Shown one piece after another: positions 34,946-45,377 of a DNA stretch of 64,000 nt. The stretch is taken from NCBI RefSeq assembly GCF_002135235.1, contig NZ_NEGB01000004.1:186001-250000 (forward strand). Reading direction: 5' to 3'. How positions within the stretch are numbered: the first letter of the stretch is position 1; each line of letters starts with the position of its first letter. The notes beneath the pieces were generated by a model that searched no databases, was not told the origin of the DNA, and worked only from the letters and a program-made list of their open reading frames with translations. This DNA is from Acinetobacter silvestris (GTDB taxonomy: Bacteria > Pseudomonadota > Gammaproteobacteria > Pseudomonadales > Moraxellaceae). A program made the translations under genes and the position numbers.

Positions 34946-37900
34946 ATTTAATAGTAAAAGGCTATTTGGTATCACACGTTCAAAAGGTAAAATGTACGAA
35001 TTAGATATCCCTGAAAATTTGCATATATCTATACCAGAACAAAGTAATCCTGAAGAACTATTGGTTCTAACTATAGGAATATTAGGAGATGCTGTTGCTT
35101 TTATTTGTGATAACGCAACAACTAAACTACCAGAAAGGTTTATTAGCAATTTATTATTTAGTGCTAGTTTTTTTGATGCCTTTATTGAATCAAAATTAAA
35201 CTCAAATATTGATTATGATTTACTATTAATTGCATCTTCAACATATTATTTAGCTGGAAGACCCGGTAGTAGTTTAGTAATTGCAAAAAGGCTATATGAA
35301 TATGCACCAGATTATACAGTATCATCATTACAAAATTTTCTGAAATGGCTGCTTCAGTCAAATTGGAAAAATTACGTACATCACGATAATGAATATTATT
35401 GTAATAATACAAATAAAATTTCAAAACTATTAGCATTTCATTTTTTTAATGGTGAAAATGTTAGTGAGATTAATGAAGAGTTAATAAAATTAAGAAATAA
35501 AGTTTATAGTAATGGTTCAGCAATTGAGTTACTTTACACAGATATAACCATAGCTATTGTGAAATTACGATTAGCATACTCTTCATGGAACACATTACCT
35601 GAATTCAGTAATATTCAAAAAGAAGTTTGGCAGGATATTATTAAGAAACCACATTTTCCAAAAGAACTGTGGCCATCTCAACTAAAAATTGGTGAACAAG
35701 GACTTTTTTCTGGTAGTTCTGGTGTTATTCAAATGCCAACTAGTGCTGGAAAAACAAAATCTGTTGAAATTATTTTACGTAGCTCTTTTTTAAGCTACAA
35801 AACTAAATTAGCTATTGTCGTTGCCCCATTTCGGGCACTATGCCATGAAATTGCTCAAACTTTAAAAATAGCATTTAAAGGGGATGGTGTTCGGATTAAT
35901 GAATTATCAGATGTTTTACAATTAGATTTTATGATTGAATTTGCTGAAATAATTGATAATCCAGATTCGTTTATTTCCAATTCCATACTAGTACTTACAC
36001 CAGAAAAATTGCTTTATTTATTAAGGCAGAAAAGTAATATTGCGAATCATATTGGTACTATTATTTATGATGAAGGGCACCAATTTGACTCTGGAAGTCG
36101 TGGCATTACTTATGAACTATTGTTAACAGAAATTAAAAAAATTCTACCGCCTGATGCCCAAACTATATTAATCTCCGCAGTAATCAACAATGCTAAAGAT
36201 ATTGCATCTTGGCTTATAAGTAATGATGCAACGGTTGTTGATGGCCAACATTTATTAGCTACATCCAGAGCAGTATCTTTCGCTAGTTGGTTAGAGATTC
36301 GTGGTCAACTAATATTTTATGAAAATCAAGATTACAATAATTATGATTATTTTTTACCCAGAATACTAGAGCAACAAAATTTAACTCTTTTTAAAGGAGA
36401 AAGAAGTCCCAGAGTATTTCCTTCAAGAGAAGATCCGACAGAAATTGGAGTTTATTTAGGTTGCAGACTTGTACCGAACGGTTCTGTTGCCATCTTCAGT
36501 GGAAGAAAGGACTCTGCATATATCGTAATTAAGAAAATGGTTGATATATATAAGAGAGATTTTGTATTAAGACCTCCAGCTGATTTCTCAAACTTAGAAG
36601 AAATTAATAAATTACATGCTTTAATTTGTGGAAATTTTGGACAAAAATCTATTTTGAGTGAAGCTTCTTTATTAGGAGTTTTTCTTCATCATGGAACGAC
36701 ACCAAATGGGCTTAGACTTGCAATTGAATTTGCAATGCAAAAGAATCTTATTAATTTTGTTTCCTGTACATCCACACTAGCTCAAGGTGTTAATCTACCA
36801 ATTAGATACCTAATAGTTCCTAGCGTTTATCAAGCAGGAACTAAAATTAAAGTTAGGGATTTTCAAAATCTAATAGGTCGTGCTGGACGTTCAGGAATGC
36901 ACACTGAAGGTTTAATCATTTTTTCAGACCCATCTATTTTCGATAAAAAAAATCAAGAATCTTACAAATTTAATGGCGCAGTTAACTTATTAAATCCCGA
37001 AAATACTGAAAATATAACAAGTTCATTACTTAGTATTTTTCAGCCTATTGTAATTACCATCGGGTTTCAAACTATTGAGTTAGAATTTCCAGATGAATTA
37101 CTTTTAGTAGACAGTAAGCGATGTATTGATTGGGCTGAGACAAAGTCTAAAGAATTTAGTAACATAACCCCTGAATATTTTTTAGATGATTTAAGACGAA
37201 GGAAAAACCTAACAACAGCCATAGAAAGTTATCTTATGGCCAATCGTGGTAATGGAGATTTCTCCACTTTTTTACTATCTGTTATTACTCTCTCAGAATC
37301 TACACTAGCTTTTCACTTAGCAGATGACCTTTTAAAGAGTAGAATTATTAATTTATTTACCTCTTTAGCGAAATTTATCGAAGAAAAAGAGCCTATAAAA
37401 GAAAATCATTTGATTTTTTCTAAAACTTTATTAGGAATAGATAGTTCTCAAGCTATCTATACTTGGGTACATGAAAATTACGATAAATTAATAAATATTA
37501 AGAATAATTTTGATTGGCTTACAATGATTTGGAATATTTTATTGCAACAAATAGATGATCCATTTCTTCATTTAGCTATTCCCAATCATTTCCCAATAAA
37601 CCTAGCAAAAAAATGGATTGATGGGGAGTCTTATGAGGAACTGATAAATTTTTCAATTGCTAAAAGTGCAAAAAAACCTTATGGATCTAAATATAGAAAA
37701 GTTAAAGAAGATGATATCTATAATTTTTGTGAAAACACCCTAGGATTTCATGGCTCACTAATCATTTCAGCAGTAGGATTATTCCTATTTGGAGATAATT
37801 TTACTTCCGATAATGAACAAGCATTGTCGTTATTACTTTTTCAAAAATCTTTGAAGTACGGACTTCCTGATCTACAGTCTATTTCATGTTACGAATTTGG

Positions 37901-38060
37901 ATTCTCTGACAGGTTTTTAGCTCAGGAGTTATGTGATAAATTGCTATTTGAAGGTTTTTTCGAGGACGAATTCTATAAGGCTACTCAAATTTACTCTGAT
38001 ACCATTAAAAAAGTTTTATTATCTTACCCTAGTTACTTTTCAACCATTTTAAGTGAATAA
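34935..38060 (+). CDS. hamB: Hachiman defence helicase HamB
   Basis: 1041 aa. An SF2 (Ski2-like) helicase: about 230 N-terminal residues, then Walker A MPTSAGKTKS (Lys273), DEGH box (379-382), SCTSTLAQGVNLP and motif VI NLIGRAGRSG (Arg649, Arg652). The C-terminal 350 residues match nothing I can name. HamB is thought to translocate on DNA and release HamA at abnormal DNA. I chose ATG 34935, which has AAAGAG upstream; an ATG at 34905 lies deeper in hamA. Clearly more AT-rich in codon use than hsdM or hsdR, which suggests the two modules had different origins. Confidence 0.87.
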   Translation: MKPEFNSKRLFGITRSKGKMYELDIPENLHISIPEQSNPEELLVLTIGILGDAVAFICDNATTKLPERFISNLLFSASFFDAFIESKLNSNIDYDLLLIASSTYYLAGRPGSSLVIAKRLYEYAPDYTVSSLQNFLKWLLQSNWKNYVHHDNEYYCNNTNKISKLLAFHFFNGENVSEINEELIKLRNKVYSNGSAIELLYTDITIAIVKLRLAYSSWNTLPEFSNIQKEVWQDIIKKPHFPKELWPSQLKIGEQGLFSGSSGVIQMPTSAGKTKSVEIILRSSFLSYKTKLAIVVAPFRALCHEIAQTLKIAFKGDGVRINELSDVLQLDFMIEFAEIIDNPDSFISNSILVLTPEKLLYLLRQKSNIANHIGTIIYDEGHQFDSGSRGITYELLLTEIKKILPPDAQTILISAVINNAKDIASWLISNDATVVDGQHLLATSRAVSFASWLEIRGQLIFYENQDYNNYDYFLPRILEQQNLTLFKGERSPRVFPSREDPTEIGVYLGCRLVPNGSVAIFSGRKDSAYIVIKKMVDIYKRDFVLRPPADFSNLEEINKLHALICGNFGQKSILSEASLLGVFLHHGTTPNGLRLAIEFAMQKNLINFVSCTSTLAQGVNLPIRYLIVPSVYQAGTKIKVRDFQNLIGRAGRSGMHTEGLIIFSDPSIFDKKNQESYKFNGAVNLLNPENTENITSSLLSIFQPIVITIGFQTIELEFPDELLLVDSKRCIDWAETKSKEFSNITPEYFLDDLRRRKNLTTAIESYLMANRGNGDFSTFLLSVITLSESTLAFHLADDLLKSRIINLFTSLAKFIEEKEPIKENHLIFSKTLLGIDSSQAIYTWVHENYDKLINIKNNFDWLTMIWNILLQQIDDPFLHLAIPNHFPINLAKKWIDGESYEELINFSIAKSAKKPYGSKYRKVKEDDIYNFCENTLGFHGSLIISAVGLFLFGDNFTSDNEQALSLLLFQKSLKYGLPDLQSISCYEFGFSDRFLAQELCDKLLFEGFFEDEFYKATQIYSDTIKKVLLSYPSYFSTILSE

Positions 38061-38415
38061 CTATTATCCATAAATATGTAATAAATCAAGGACCCGTAAT
38101 TTAATTTGATAGACCAGTATTGTTGTTTAGAACAAAATATACATAAAAGACCACTTGCGTAAATATGGTTTTTAATCATTTTTGATTTACGTAATACCTT
38201 ATAAATCAAAGGTTATAGCTGATTAAGTTTTGACTAATGCAAGAGATCTAACTGCCTAAGTAAAATAAGAAACAGTGTTCATTACTACGCACCATTCAGT
38301 GTTCATCTAGATAAGAATATGCAGTCATAATATTGCATACTTTTAAGTGAATCCGGTGGACTACTCTTAATTAGAATTCGTGGATGATAATTACTGATAT
38401 ATACAAATAGATGTT
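38061..38415. other. 355-bp non-coding region right of hamB, with short repeats
   Basis: No gene seen. TTTTAAGTGAAT occurs at 38047-38058 (end of hamB) and 38341-38352; CAGTGTTCAT occurs at 38273-38282 and 38297-38306; ATAAATCAA followed by GG or AGG occurs near 38082 and 38201. The patchy repeats and lack of genes look like an element junction or decayed DNA. Confidence 0.5.
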
Positions 38416-39021
38416 CTAATCAGATATTAGATCATTCAGCATATTACTGAGATTTTGTTTTTTATTTCGTTCTATCAACCTTGCTGACATACCTAAAGAA
38501 ATTGGTACTTCAACATCTAAAATCGGATGATCACCAACAAAGAGTACATCACACATTTGACAGGAGAATTGTTTTAGTATTACCTCATAAATATGCCTTT
38601 CAGGCTTTATCGCACCAACCTCATAACTTAGAAAAACTGCATCAAATGAGTTTGGAAGTATCGCTTTTAGTTTATCACCATAAGGCTTTGCCAAATTTGA
38701 ACATAGCGCCAATTGAAAACCAAGACTCTTTAGCTTTCGAAGTGTTGGAATAGTATCTTTATAGAGCTCAATTGTATTTAGTTCAAAATCAATATCCTCT
38801 TCTATTTCTTGTAATAATTGTATTGGGATCTCTTTCCCAAAAACTTTAGCCAATTCTTCAATATCAACATCATTAGACATAATAATATTGGCATCTTTTA
38901 AACTAGGTTTTCTACCATCCTCTTTAAGCCATTTCATTAATTTACGATATGGGGATTTGCTTTGACCAATTTGTACAAGCGTTCCAAATGCATCAAAAAC
39001 AATTACTTTAGGGGAATTCAT
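38416..39021 (-). CDS. HAD-superfamily hydrolase
   Basis: 201 aa. HAD motifs in order: VFDAFGTL (nucleophile Asp), LCSNLAKPYG (motif II Ser), GAIKPERHIYE (motif III Lys) and VGDHPILDVEVP (motif IV Asp pair). A helical cap lies between motifs I and II, as in haloacid-dehalogenase-like and small phosphatase members. Substrate unknown. It stands alone between two non-coding stretches, so it could be cargo at the right end of the island or a core gene; the sequence does not decide this. Confidence 0.88.
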   Translation of the reverse strand: MNSPKVIVFDAFGTLVQIGQSKSPYRKLMKWLKEDGRKPSLKDANIIMSNDVDIEELAKVFGKEIPIQLLQEIEEDIDFELNTIELYKDTIPTLRKLKSLGFQLALCSNLAKPYGDKLKAILPNSFDAVFLSYEVGAIKPERHIYEVILKQFSCQMCDVLFVGDHPILDVEVPISLGMSARLIERNKKQNLSNMLNDLISD

Positions 39022-39374
39022 AATAGACTAATAACGAATGTAATAATTGAAGTCAGTTTAGTCGATATCTTATTTTTGAGACAATCACATTTGCAATCTA
39101 ATCTGGCGATTTTAGCTTATGGTTTAGACATAAATAATACTTAATCCGTTGGTAATCGTAAAAGCTTTAAAATAAGTTGGGAATCTTGAATTTCAAGGTA
39201 GGTTAAGAAACATAAAAAATTTTATATGTCTTATATAATTTCAACTAGAGATAACCAAATTTAAAACATTACAGTTGAGTCCAAATAGACTCCCTTGAGA
39301 GTCTATTTGATATGTTTTATATATTTACAAGTACTAGTAATAACAATTGCAGCGTTTTTAATTTTTAATTCAAC
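39022..39374. other. 353-bp non-coding region between HAD gene and pit
   Basis: No gene seen. Besides the hairpin listed separately the DNA is AT-rich without structure I can name. It may contain the right junction of the island. Confidence 0.5.
39282..39309. terminator. strong hairpin downstream of pit
   Basis: An 11-bp perfect stem (CAAATAGACTC / GAGTCTATTTG) with a 6-nt loop. T tracts are poor on both strands, so it may be a terminator for pit or an unrelated structured site near the island edge. Confidence 0.5.
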
Positions 39375-40997
39375 TTAAAATACTTTTAAAAACAACCAAT
39401 ATAAAACGCCTGACAAACAAATAGTCGCGGGTAAAGTAAAGATCCATGCCGAAAGAATAGTTCTCACTGTCGCAAAATTGAGACCTGATTTATTGGCAAC
39501 CATGGTTCCTGCGACAGCACTGTTTAACACATGTGTCGTTGAAACGGGCATACCAAAACCATCCGCCGCAGCAATGGTAGACATCGCAACCAATTCAGCA
39601 GACATCCCTTGACCATAAGTCATATGATGCTTACCAATTCGCTCACCAACAGTCACCACAATACGCTTCCATCCCACCATGGTCCCTAAACCCAATGCCA
39701 GTGCAACAGCAACTTTTACCCAAGTTGGAATGTATTGTAAAAATGAGTCTAAACTTTTGCGGTACTCTTTAACGACTTTGGTCTGATCAGCAGACATAGC
39801 TGGTAATTTTTCAGCTTTATCCAAGCGCTTAAATGCAGTAGTGCTTAAATACATATCATTACGTAGTGACGATACTTCTGCTTCTGGAATAGCTTTTAAA
39901 TCACCATATTGACCAACACGCTCACCAAGTTGCTCAGTCAAACTTGCCAACGCTGGCACAACATTCGAATTGAGCTCTTTGGTCTGAATATATTTAGTCA
40001 AAACATCACGTGCTTGTGCATCAGCAATATCAGGACGATTTGCATCCATCACGATTGCCGTTTGTGCAGAAAGTTGTGAAAATGTTTGTAAATGCTGATG
40101 ATCCAAACCTTTATTCAATGAATAAGCCAAAGGCACAATACCAATCAAGATCAGCATGATTAAACCCATACCTTTCTGCCCATCATTTGAACCATGCGCA
40201 AAACTAACACCTGTACAGGTAAAAATTAGAATGGCACGAATTAATGGTGGTGGCGGTTTATTACCTTCAGGTGGTTGAAAGAGTTCAAGTTGCTTTTTAA
40301 ATAATTTTTTTACAATCAAGAAAACAATAGCAGCAAAGGCAAAACCAATCAGGGGAGAAAATAATAGTGCTTTACCGACTTTAGTGACTTGGTCCATATC
40401 TACACCACTTGCACCACTTGATGCATGTAGAATGTAGTTCATGATACCAACACCCAAGATTGAACCAATCAATGTATGTGAGCTAGATGCTGGGATACCT
40501 AAAAACCAAGTACCTAAATTCCACAGAATAGCAGCAATGAGCATGGCAAATACCATGGCAAAACCAGCACCACTACCGACGTTCATAATCAGTTCAACGG
40601 GCAGCAATGCAATGATGCCATAAGCGACTGCTCCACTGGCAACCATGACCCCAAGGAAATTACAAAAACCAGCCCACATCACGGCAACAGGTGCTGGTAA
40701 AGCATTGGTATAAATGACTGTAGCGACTGCATTAGCCGTATCATGAAAACCATTAACGAATTCAAAGCCTAAAGCGATAAACAACGCTGTCGCTAAAAGA
40801 ATCACTGAATATAAACTTAAAGGTGGGACGTGTGCCAAGTCTGCATTCACTTGCACACCAATATAAATCAGTGTTGCAATAATGATCGTCAAAAACACCG
40901 GCATAAAAAATTTCGGTGTTGGCACATGCACATTGGTCGACTTTGTGGCCGTCGACGTTTGTGTTGAATCTGAAACGGGAGGAATATTAGAATTCAT
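39375..40997 (-). CDS. pit: low-affinity inorganic phosphate transporter, Pit family
   Basis: 540 aa with about ten membrane segments split by a large loop (about residues 290-400). The two family repeats are GFEFVNGFHDTANAVATVIYTN near the start and SFAHGSNDGQKGMGLI in the middle; a late GMPVSTTHVLNSAVAG repeats the pattern. It imports phosphate, usually as a metal-phosphate complex, driven by protons. Transcribed away from metH. The first 35 residues are a Ser/Thr-rich cytoplasmic tail. Confidence 0.93.
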   Translation of the reverse strand: MNSNIPPVSDSTQTSTATKSTNVHVPTPKFFMPVFLTIIIATLIYIGVQVNADLAHVPPLSLYSVILLATALFIALGFEFVNGFHDTANAVATVIYTNALPAPVAVMWAGFCNFLGVMVASGAVAYGIIALLPVELIMNVGSGAGFAMVFAMLIAAILWNLGTWFLGIPASSSHTLIGSILGVGIMNYILHASSGASGVDMDQVTKVGKALLFSPLIGFAFAAIVFLIVKKLFKKQLELFQPPEGNKPPPPLIRAILIFTCTGVSFAHGSNDGQKGMGLIMLILIGIVPLAYSLNKGLDHQHLQTFSQLSAQTAIVMDANRPDIADAQARDVLTKYIQTKELNSNVVPALASLTEQLGERVGQYGDLKAIPEAEVSSLRNDMYLSTTAFKRLDKAEKLPAMSADQTKVVKEYRKSLDSFLQYIPTWVKVAVALALGLGTMVGWKRIVVTVGERIGKHHMTYGQGMSAELVAMSTIAAADGFGMPVSTTHVLNSAVAGTMVANKSGLNFATVRTILSAWIFTLPATICLSGVLYWLFLKVF

Positions 40998-41466
40998 GCA
41001 GACGGGTAAGAGGATAATAAAATCCCCTTATTGTTCAATTAAATTATGACAATTATATGACAAACAAAGCTCAGATGAAGCGTAATTTATCACCATTCAT
41101 CTTCATTATTAAAGAAAAAACACCCAAGATTTATTAAATTAAATCATAAAAAACAAAAATATAGCTCTTTTCAACAGACTACAACACTTACAAAATATGA
41201 CACTTTAAACTGAAATAATATTTGTAATATTTCAATCCAATTGCTGCTCAAACCACCAATATGACCTATTTTGCTCGAGTTGTATGACAAATTGATGAAT
41301 ATTGAAAGCCTATAAAAAATTCATACCCCACTACTGCAGCGATTAAAATTCCACCAAGATTCTACTTTGTTGTCGCAATACAGCTGATTATTACTAAAAC
41401 TGTATTTAAATCTGCTAAAATATCATCCATTTAATTCAACCTATCTTGCCAATATTGGGGTTATTT
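40998..41466. other. 469-bp divergent intergenic region, pit / metH
   Basis: AT-rich region that must hold both promoters. I looked for a cobalamin or SAM riboswitch fold and for MetR-type TGAA/TTCA pairs before metH and saw none that convinced. GGGG 6 bases before the ATG at 41467 is the metH ribosome site. Confidence 0.6.
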
Positions 41467-44400
41467 ATGTCCACGCTTGCCACCCTGAAAGAGCTTCTTA
41501 CCCAACGCATTCTAATTATCGATGGTGCGATGGGTACTATGATCCAACGCCATAAATTAGAAGAAGCTGATTACCGTGGTGAGCGTTTTGCTGACTGGGC
41601 ATCTGATCTTAAAGGCAATAATGACCTTTTAGTTTTAACACAACCCCAAATTATTCAAGATATTCACGAAGCTTATTTAGATGCTGGCGCGGATATTATT
41701 GAGACCAACAGCTTCAATGGTACTCGTGTTTCCATGTCAGACTATCACATGGAAGATTTAGTCCATGAGATTAACTTTGAAGCAGCCCGTATTGCTAAAG
41801 CAGCTTGTGAAAAATATTCAACCCCAGATAAACCACGCTTTGTGGCTGGTGTACTTGGGCCAACCTCTCGAACCTGTTCAATTTCACCAAATGTAAATGA
41901 CCCCGCTTTTCGTAACATTACCTTTGATGAACTCAAAGAAAACTATATCGAAGCCACCCATGCCTTAATAGAAGGTGGTGCAGACATTCTACTGATTGAA
42001 ACTGTGTTTGATACCTTAAACTGTAAAGCAGCAATTTTTGCAGTCAAAGAAGTCTTCTTGCAGATTGGTCGTGAACTGCCATTAATGATTTCAGGCACCA
42101 TCACCGATGCATCAGGTCGTACTTTGACTGGTCAAACCGCAGAAGCCTTTTGGAATTCAGTACGTCACGGCGATTTACTCTCCATTGGTTTTAACTGTGC
42201 CTTAGGTGCAGATGCTATGCGTCCGCATGTCAAAACTATTGCCGATGTTGCCAATACTTTCGTTTCTGCACACCCTAATGCAGGTTTACCGAATGCGTTT
42301 GGTGGCTATGATGAAACCCCAGAAGAAACCGCTGCATTTATTAAAGAATTTGCTGAAAGTGGTTTAATTAATATTACCGGTGGCTGTTGTGGTACGACCC
42401 CAGATCATATTCGTGCGATTTACAATGCAGTCAAAGACATTGCACCACGTCAAATTCCAGAGATTAAACCAGCCTGTCGTTTAAGTGGTTTAGAACCGTT
42501 TAACATTGATGATAATTCACTGTTTGTAAACGTAGGTGAACGGACCAACGTTACTGGATCAAAAAAATTCTTACGCCTCATTCGTGAAGAAAATTTTGCA
42601 GAAGCACTTGATGTGGCACGTCAACAAGTGGAAAGTGGCGCGCAAATTATTGACATCAACATGGATGAAGGGATGCTCGATTCGCAAGGTGCGATGGTAC
42701 ATTTCCTACATCTGATTGCTTCTGAGCCTGACATTTCACGTGTTCCAATCATGATTGACTCCTCAAAATGGGAAATCATTGAAGCAGGTTTGAAATGTGT
42801 CCAAGGTAAACCCGTGGTTAACTCCATTTCCTTAAAAGAAGGTTATGACGAGTTTGTCCATAAAGCCCGTTTATGTCGTCAATATGGGGCTGCAATTATC
42901 GTCATGGCCTTTGATGAAACAGGTCAGGCAGATACAGCCGCACGTAAACGTGAAATCTGTAAGCGCTCTTATGATGTTTTAGTCAATGATGTCGGCTACC
43001 CATCTGAAGATATTATTTTTGACCCGAACGTGTTTGCCGTTGCAACCGGTATTGAAGAACACAATAACTATGCAGTTGATTTCATTGAAGCAACCGGTTG
43101 GATTAAACAAAATCTGCCGAATGCGATGATTTCAGGAGGTGTGTCTAACGTCTCTTTCTCTTTCCGTGGCAATGAACCAGTTCGTGAAGCGATTCACTCC
43201 GTGTTCTTGTACCATGCCATTCAGCAAGGCATGACCATGGGTATTGTCAATGCTGGGCAGATGGCCATTTACGATGATATTCCGAAAGAACTGAAAGCTG
43301 CCGTAGAAGATGTTGTCTTAAATCAAAACCAAGGTGAAAGCGGTCAAGACGCCACTGAAAAACTGCTTGAAGTTGCAGAACAGTACCGTGGTCAAGCAGG
43401 TGCACAAAAAGCCGTTGAAAATCTTGAATGGCGTGAACAACCTGTAGAAAAACGTCTTGAATATGCCTTAGTCAAAGGCATTACTACCTTTATTGATGTC
43501 GATACCGAAGAAGCTCGTTTAAAATCAAAACGTCCATTAGACGTGATTGAAGGTCCACTCATGGACGGCATGAACGTAGTTGGTGATTTATTCGGTTCAG
43601 GTAAAATGTTCTTACCACAGGTGGTGAAATCTGCCCGTGTGATGAAACAAGCTGTGGCTTGGTTAAACCCGTACATTGAAGCTGAAAAATCGGGTAGCCA
43701 ATCTAAAGGTAAAGTATTGATGGCAACCGTTAAGGGTGACGTACACGATATTGGTAAAAATATCGTCGGTGTTGTACTGGGTTGTAATGGTTATGACATT
43801 ATTGACCTTGGTGTCATGGTCTCTGCTGAGAAAATCCTACAAACCGCTATTGATGAAAAAGTCGATATTATTGGTTTATCAGGTCTAATTACACCGTCAC
43901 TGGATGAAATGGTTTTTGTTGCCAAAGAAATGCAACGTAAAGGCTTTCATGTTCCATTGATGATTGGTGGTGCAACAACCTCTAAAGCACATACTGCAGT
44001 GAAAATTGATCCGCAATATTCGAATGATGCAGTGATTTATGTGGCGGATGCTTCACGTGCCGTCGGTGTAGCAACCACCCTGCTTTCTCCTGAAATGAAG
44101 CCGAAATTTGTTGCAGAAACCCGTGCAGAATATGAAAAAGTTCGTGAGCGTATTGCCAACAAGCAACCGAAAGCTGCAAAATTGTCTTATGCACAGTCGA
44201 TTGAAAATGGTTTAAAGATTGATTGGAATAATGTTCCCGCTGTACCCAAACTGATTGGCACAGAAGTTTTAACCAATTATCCACTTGAAACGTTAGTGCC
44301 ATATTTTGACTGGACACCATTCTTCATTTCTTGGAGTTTGGCAGGCAAATTCCCACGTATTTTAGAAGATGAAATTGTTGGCGAAGCTGCGACTGACTTA

Positions 44401-45156
44401 TATAACCAAGCGCAAGAAATGTTGAAAGACATCGTTGAGAATAAACGTTTTGACGCACGTGCAGTGTTTGGTATTTACCCTGCCAACCGTGTAGCTGCGG
44501 ATTCTGTATCTGTATTTAGTGATGAATCTCGTTCAACAGTAACACATACCTTTGAACATATTCGTCAGCAATCTGACAAAGTGACAGGCAAACCAAACTT
44601 GTCTTTAGCCGATTTTGTAGCAACGGCAGATCAAGCTCAGGATTATTTAGGTGGTTTCACAGTATCCATTTTTGGTGCAGAAGAAATGGCACATGAGTAT
44701 AAAGCCAAAGGTGATGACTACTCTGCCATTCTTGCGCAGTCTTTAGGTGACCGTTTTGCCGAGGCGTTTGCAGAGCATTTGCATGAGCGTATTCGTAAAG
44801 AGTTCTGGGGCTATCAAGCCAATGAACAATTATCGAATGAAGATTTGATTAAAGAAAAGTATGTCGGGATTCGTCCTGCACCAGGTTACCCTGCTTGTCC
44901 TGAACATTCGGAAAAAGCGACTTTATTTAATTGGTTAGGTTCTACCGAGAAGATTGGTACTGAGTTAACAACCAGCTTTGCAATGTGGCCACCTTCAAGC
45001 GTGAGTGGTTTCTATTATTCGAATCCGCAATCTGAATATTTTAACGTGGGTAAAATCTCTCAAGATCAGTTAGATGATTATGCGCAACGTAAAAATTGGA
45101 CTTTGGATGAGGCGAAGCGTTGGTTAGCACCGAATTTGGATGATTCGGTTTCTTGA
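41467..45156 (+). CDS. metH: cobalamin-dependent methionine synthase
   Basis: 1229 aa, normal for MetH. Four modules are present: homocysteine-binding ([14 protein letters not shown]; zinc Cys pair in [10 protein letters not shown]), methyltetrahydrofolate-binding pterin domain ([13 protein letters not shown]), cobalamin-binding ([12 protein letters not shown], with His760 as the cobalt ligand), and the AdoMet reactivation domain ([17 protein letters not shown]). It makes methionine from homocysteine. The ATG at 41467 has GGGG before it; the frame also extends to a TTG at 41446. Confidence 0.96.
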   Translation: MSTLATLKELLTQRILIIDGAMGTMIQRHKLEEADYRGERFADWASDLKGNNDLLVLTQPQIIQDIHEAYLDAGADIIETNSFNGTRVSMSDYHMEDLVHEINFEAARIAKAACEKYSTPDKPRFVAGVLGPTSRTCSISPNVNDPAFRNITFDELKENYIEATHALIEGGADILLIETVFDTLNCKAAIFAVKEVFLQIGRELPLMISGTITDASGRTLTGQTAEAFWNSVRHGDLLSIGFNCALGADAMRPHVKTIADVANTFVSAHPNAGLPNAFGGYDETPEETAAFIKEFAESGLINITGGCCGTTPDHIRAIYNAVKDIAPRQIPEIKPACRLSGLEPFNIDDNSLFVNVGERTNVTGSKKFLRLIREENFAEALDVARQQVESGAQIIDINMDEGMLDSQGAMVHFLHLIASEPDISRVPIMIDSSKWEIIEAGLKCVQGKPVVNSISLKEGYDEFVHKARLCRQYGAAIIVMAFDETGQADTAARKREICKRSYDVLVNDVGYPSEDIIFDPNVFAVATGIEEHNNYAVDFIEATGWIKQNLPNAMISGGVSNVSFSFRGNEPVREAIHSVFLYHAIQQGMTMGIVNAGQMAIYDDIPKELKAAVEDVVLNQNQGESGQDATEKLLEVAEQYRGQAGAQKAVENLEWREQPVEKRLEYALVKGITTFIDVDTEEARLKSKRPLDVIEGPLMDGMNVVGDLFGSGKMFLPQVVKSARVMKQAVAWLNPYIEAEKSGSQSKGKVLMATVKGDVHDIGKNIVGVVLGCNGYDIIDLGVMVSAEKILQTAIDEKVDIIGLSGLITPSLDEMVFVAKEMQRKGFHVPLMIGGATTSKAHTAVKIDPQYSNDAVIYVADASRAVGVATTLLSPEMKPKFVAETRAEYEKVRERIANKQPKAAKLSYAQSIENGLKIDWNNVPAVPKLIGTEVLTNYPLETLVPYFDWTPFFISWSLAGKFPRILEDEIVGEAATDLYNQAQEMLKDIVENKRFDARAVFGIYPANRVAADSVSVFSDESRSTVTHTFEHIRQQSDKVTGKPNLSLADFVATADQAQDYLGGFTVSIFGAEEMAHEYKAKGDDYSAILAQSLGDRFAEAFAEHLHERIRKEFWGYQANEQLSNEDLIKEKYVGIRPAPGYPACPEHSEKATLFNWLGSTEKIGTELTTSFAMWPPSSVSGFYYSNPQSEYFNVGKISQDQLDDYAQRKNWTLDEAKRWLAPNLDDSVS

Positions 45157-45173
45157 TTGAATTTAATCTAAAT

Positions 45174-45200
45174 AAAAAGTCCTCTTGGTAAGGACTTTTT
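45174..45200 (+). terminator. intrinsic terminator after metH
   Basis: AAAAAGTCCT / AGGACTTTTT, a 10-bp perfect stem with a 7-nt loop, ending in five T. Confidence 0.88.
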
Positions 45201-45215
45201 ATTATTGAGCATTTT

Positions 45216-45319
45216 AATCCCCCTAAATCCCCCTTTAATAAGGAGGACTTCTCACGAATTTAATGGTGGTATTGAATTCGTGTAATCCTTCCTTTTTTAA
45301 AGGGAGGTTGGGAGGGATT
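45216..45319. repeat. MITE-like inverted-repeat element
   Basis: Imperfect terminal inverted repeats of about 33 bp (left begins AATCCCCCTAAATCCCCC; right ends GGGAGGTTGGGAGGGATT), with an inner pair CACGAATT (45253-45260) / AATTCGTG (45275-45282). The whole 104 bp could fold into one cruciform. No ORF. A related C/G-run palindrome is at 46295-46313, on the other side of the FRG gene. Confidence 0.65.
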
Positions 45320-45377
45320 CCATTTATTAAAAAAACAATATAAATTTCATATAACTAAAAACCTTAAAAGATGAACA

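Noticed and set aside
38416..39021. HAD hydrolase as a third defence component of Hachiman
   Set aside because: It is on the opposite strand, separated by 355 non-coding bases, and Hachiman is complete with two genes.
40998..41466. Possible cobalamin or SAM riboswitch before metH
   Set aside because: No B12-box-like conserved segment or multi-helix fold could be recognised by eye.
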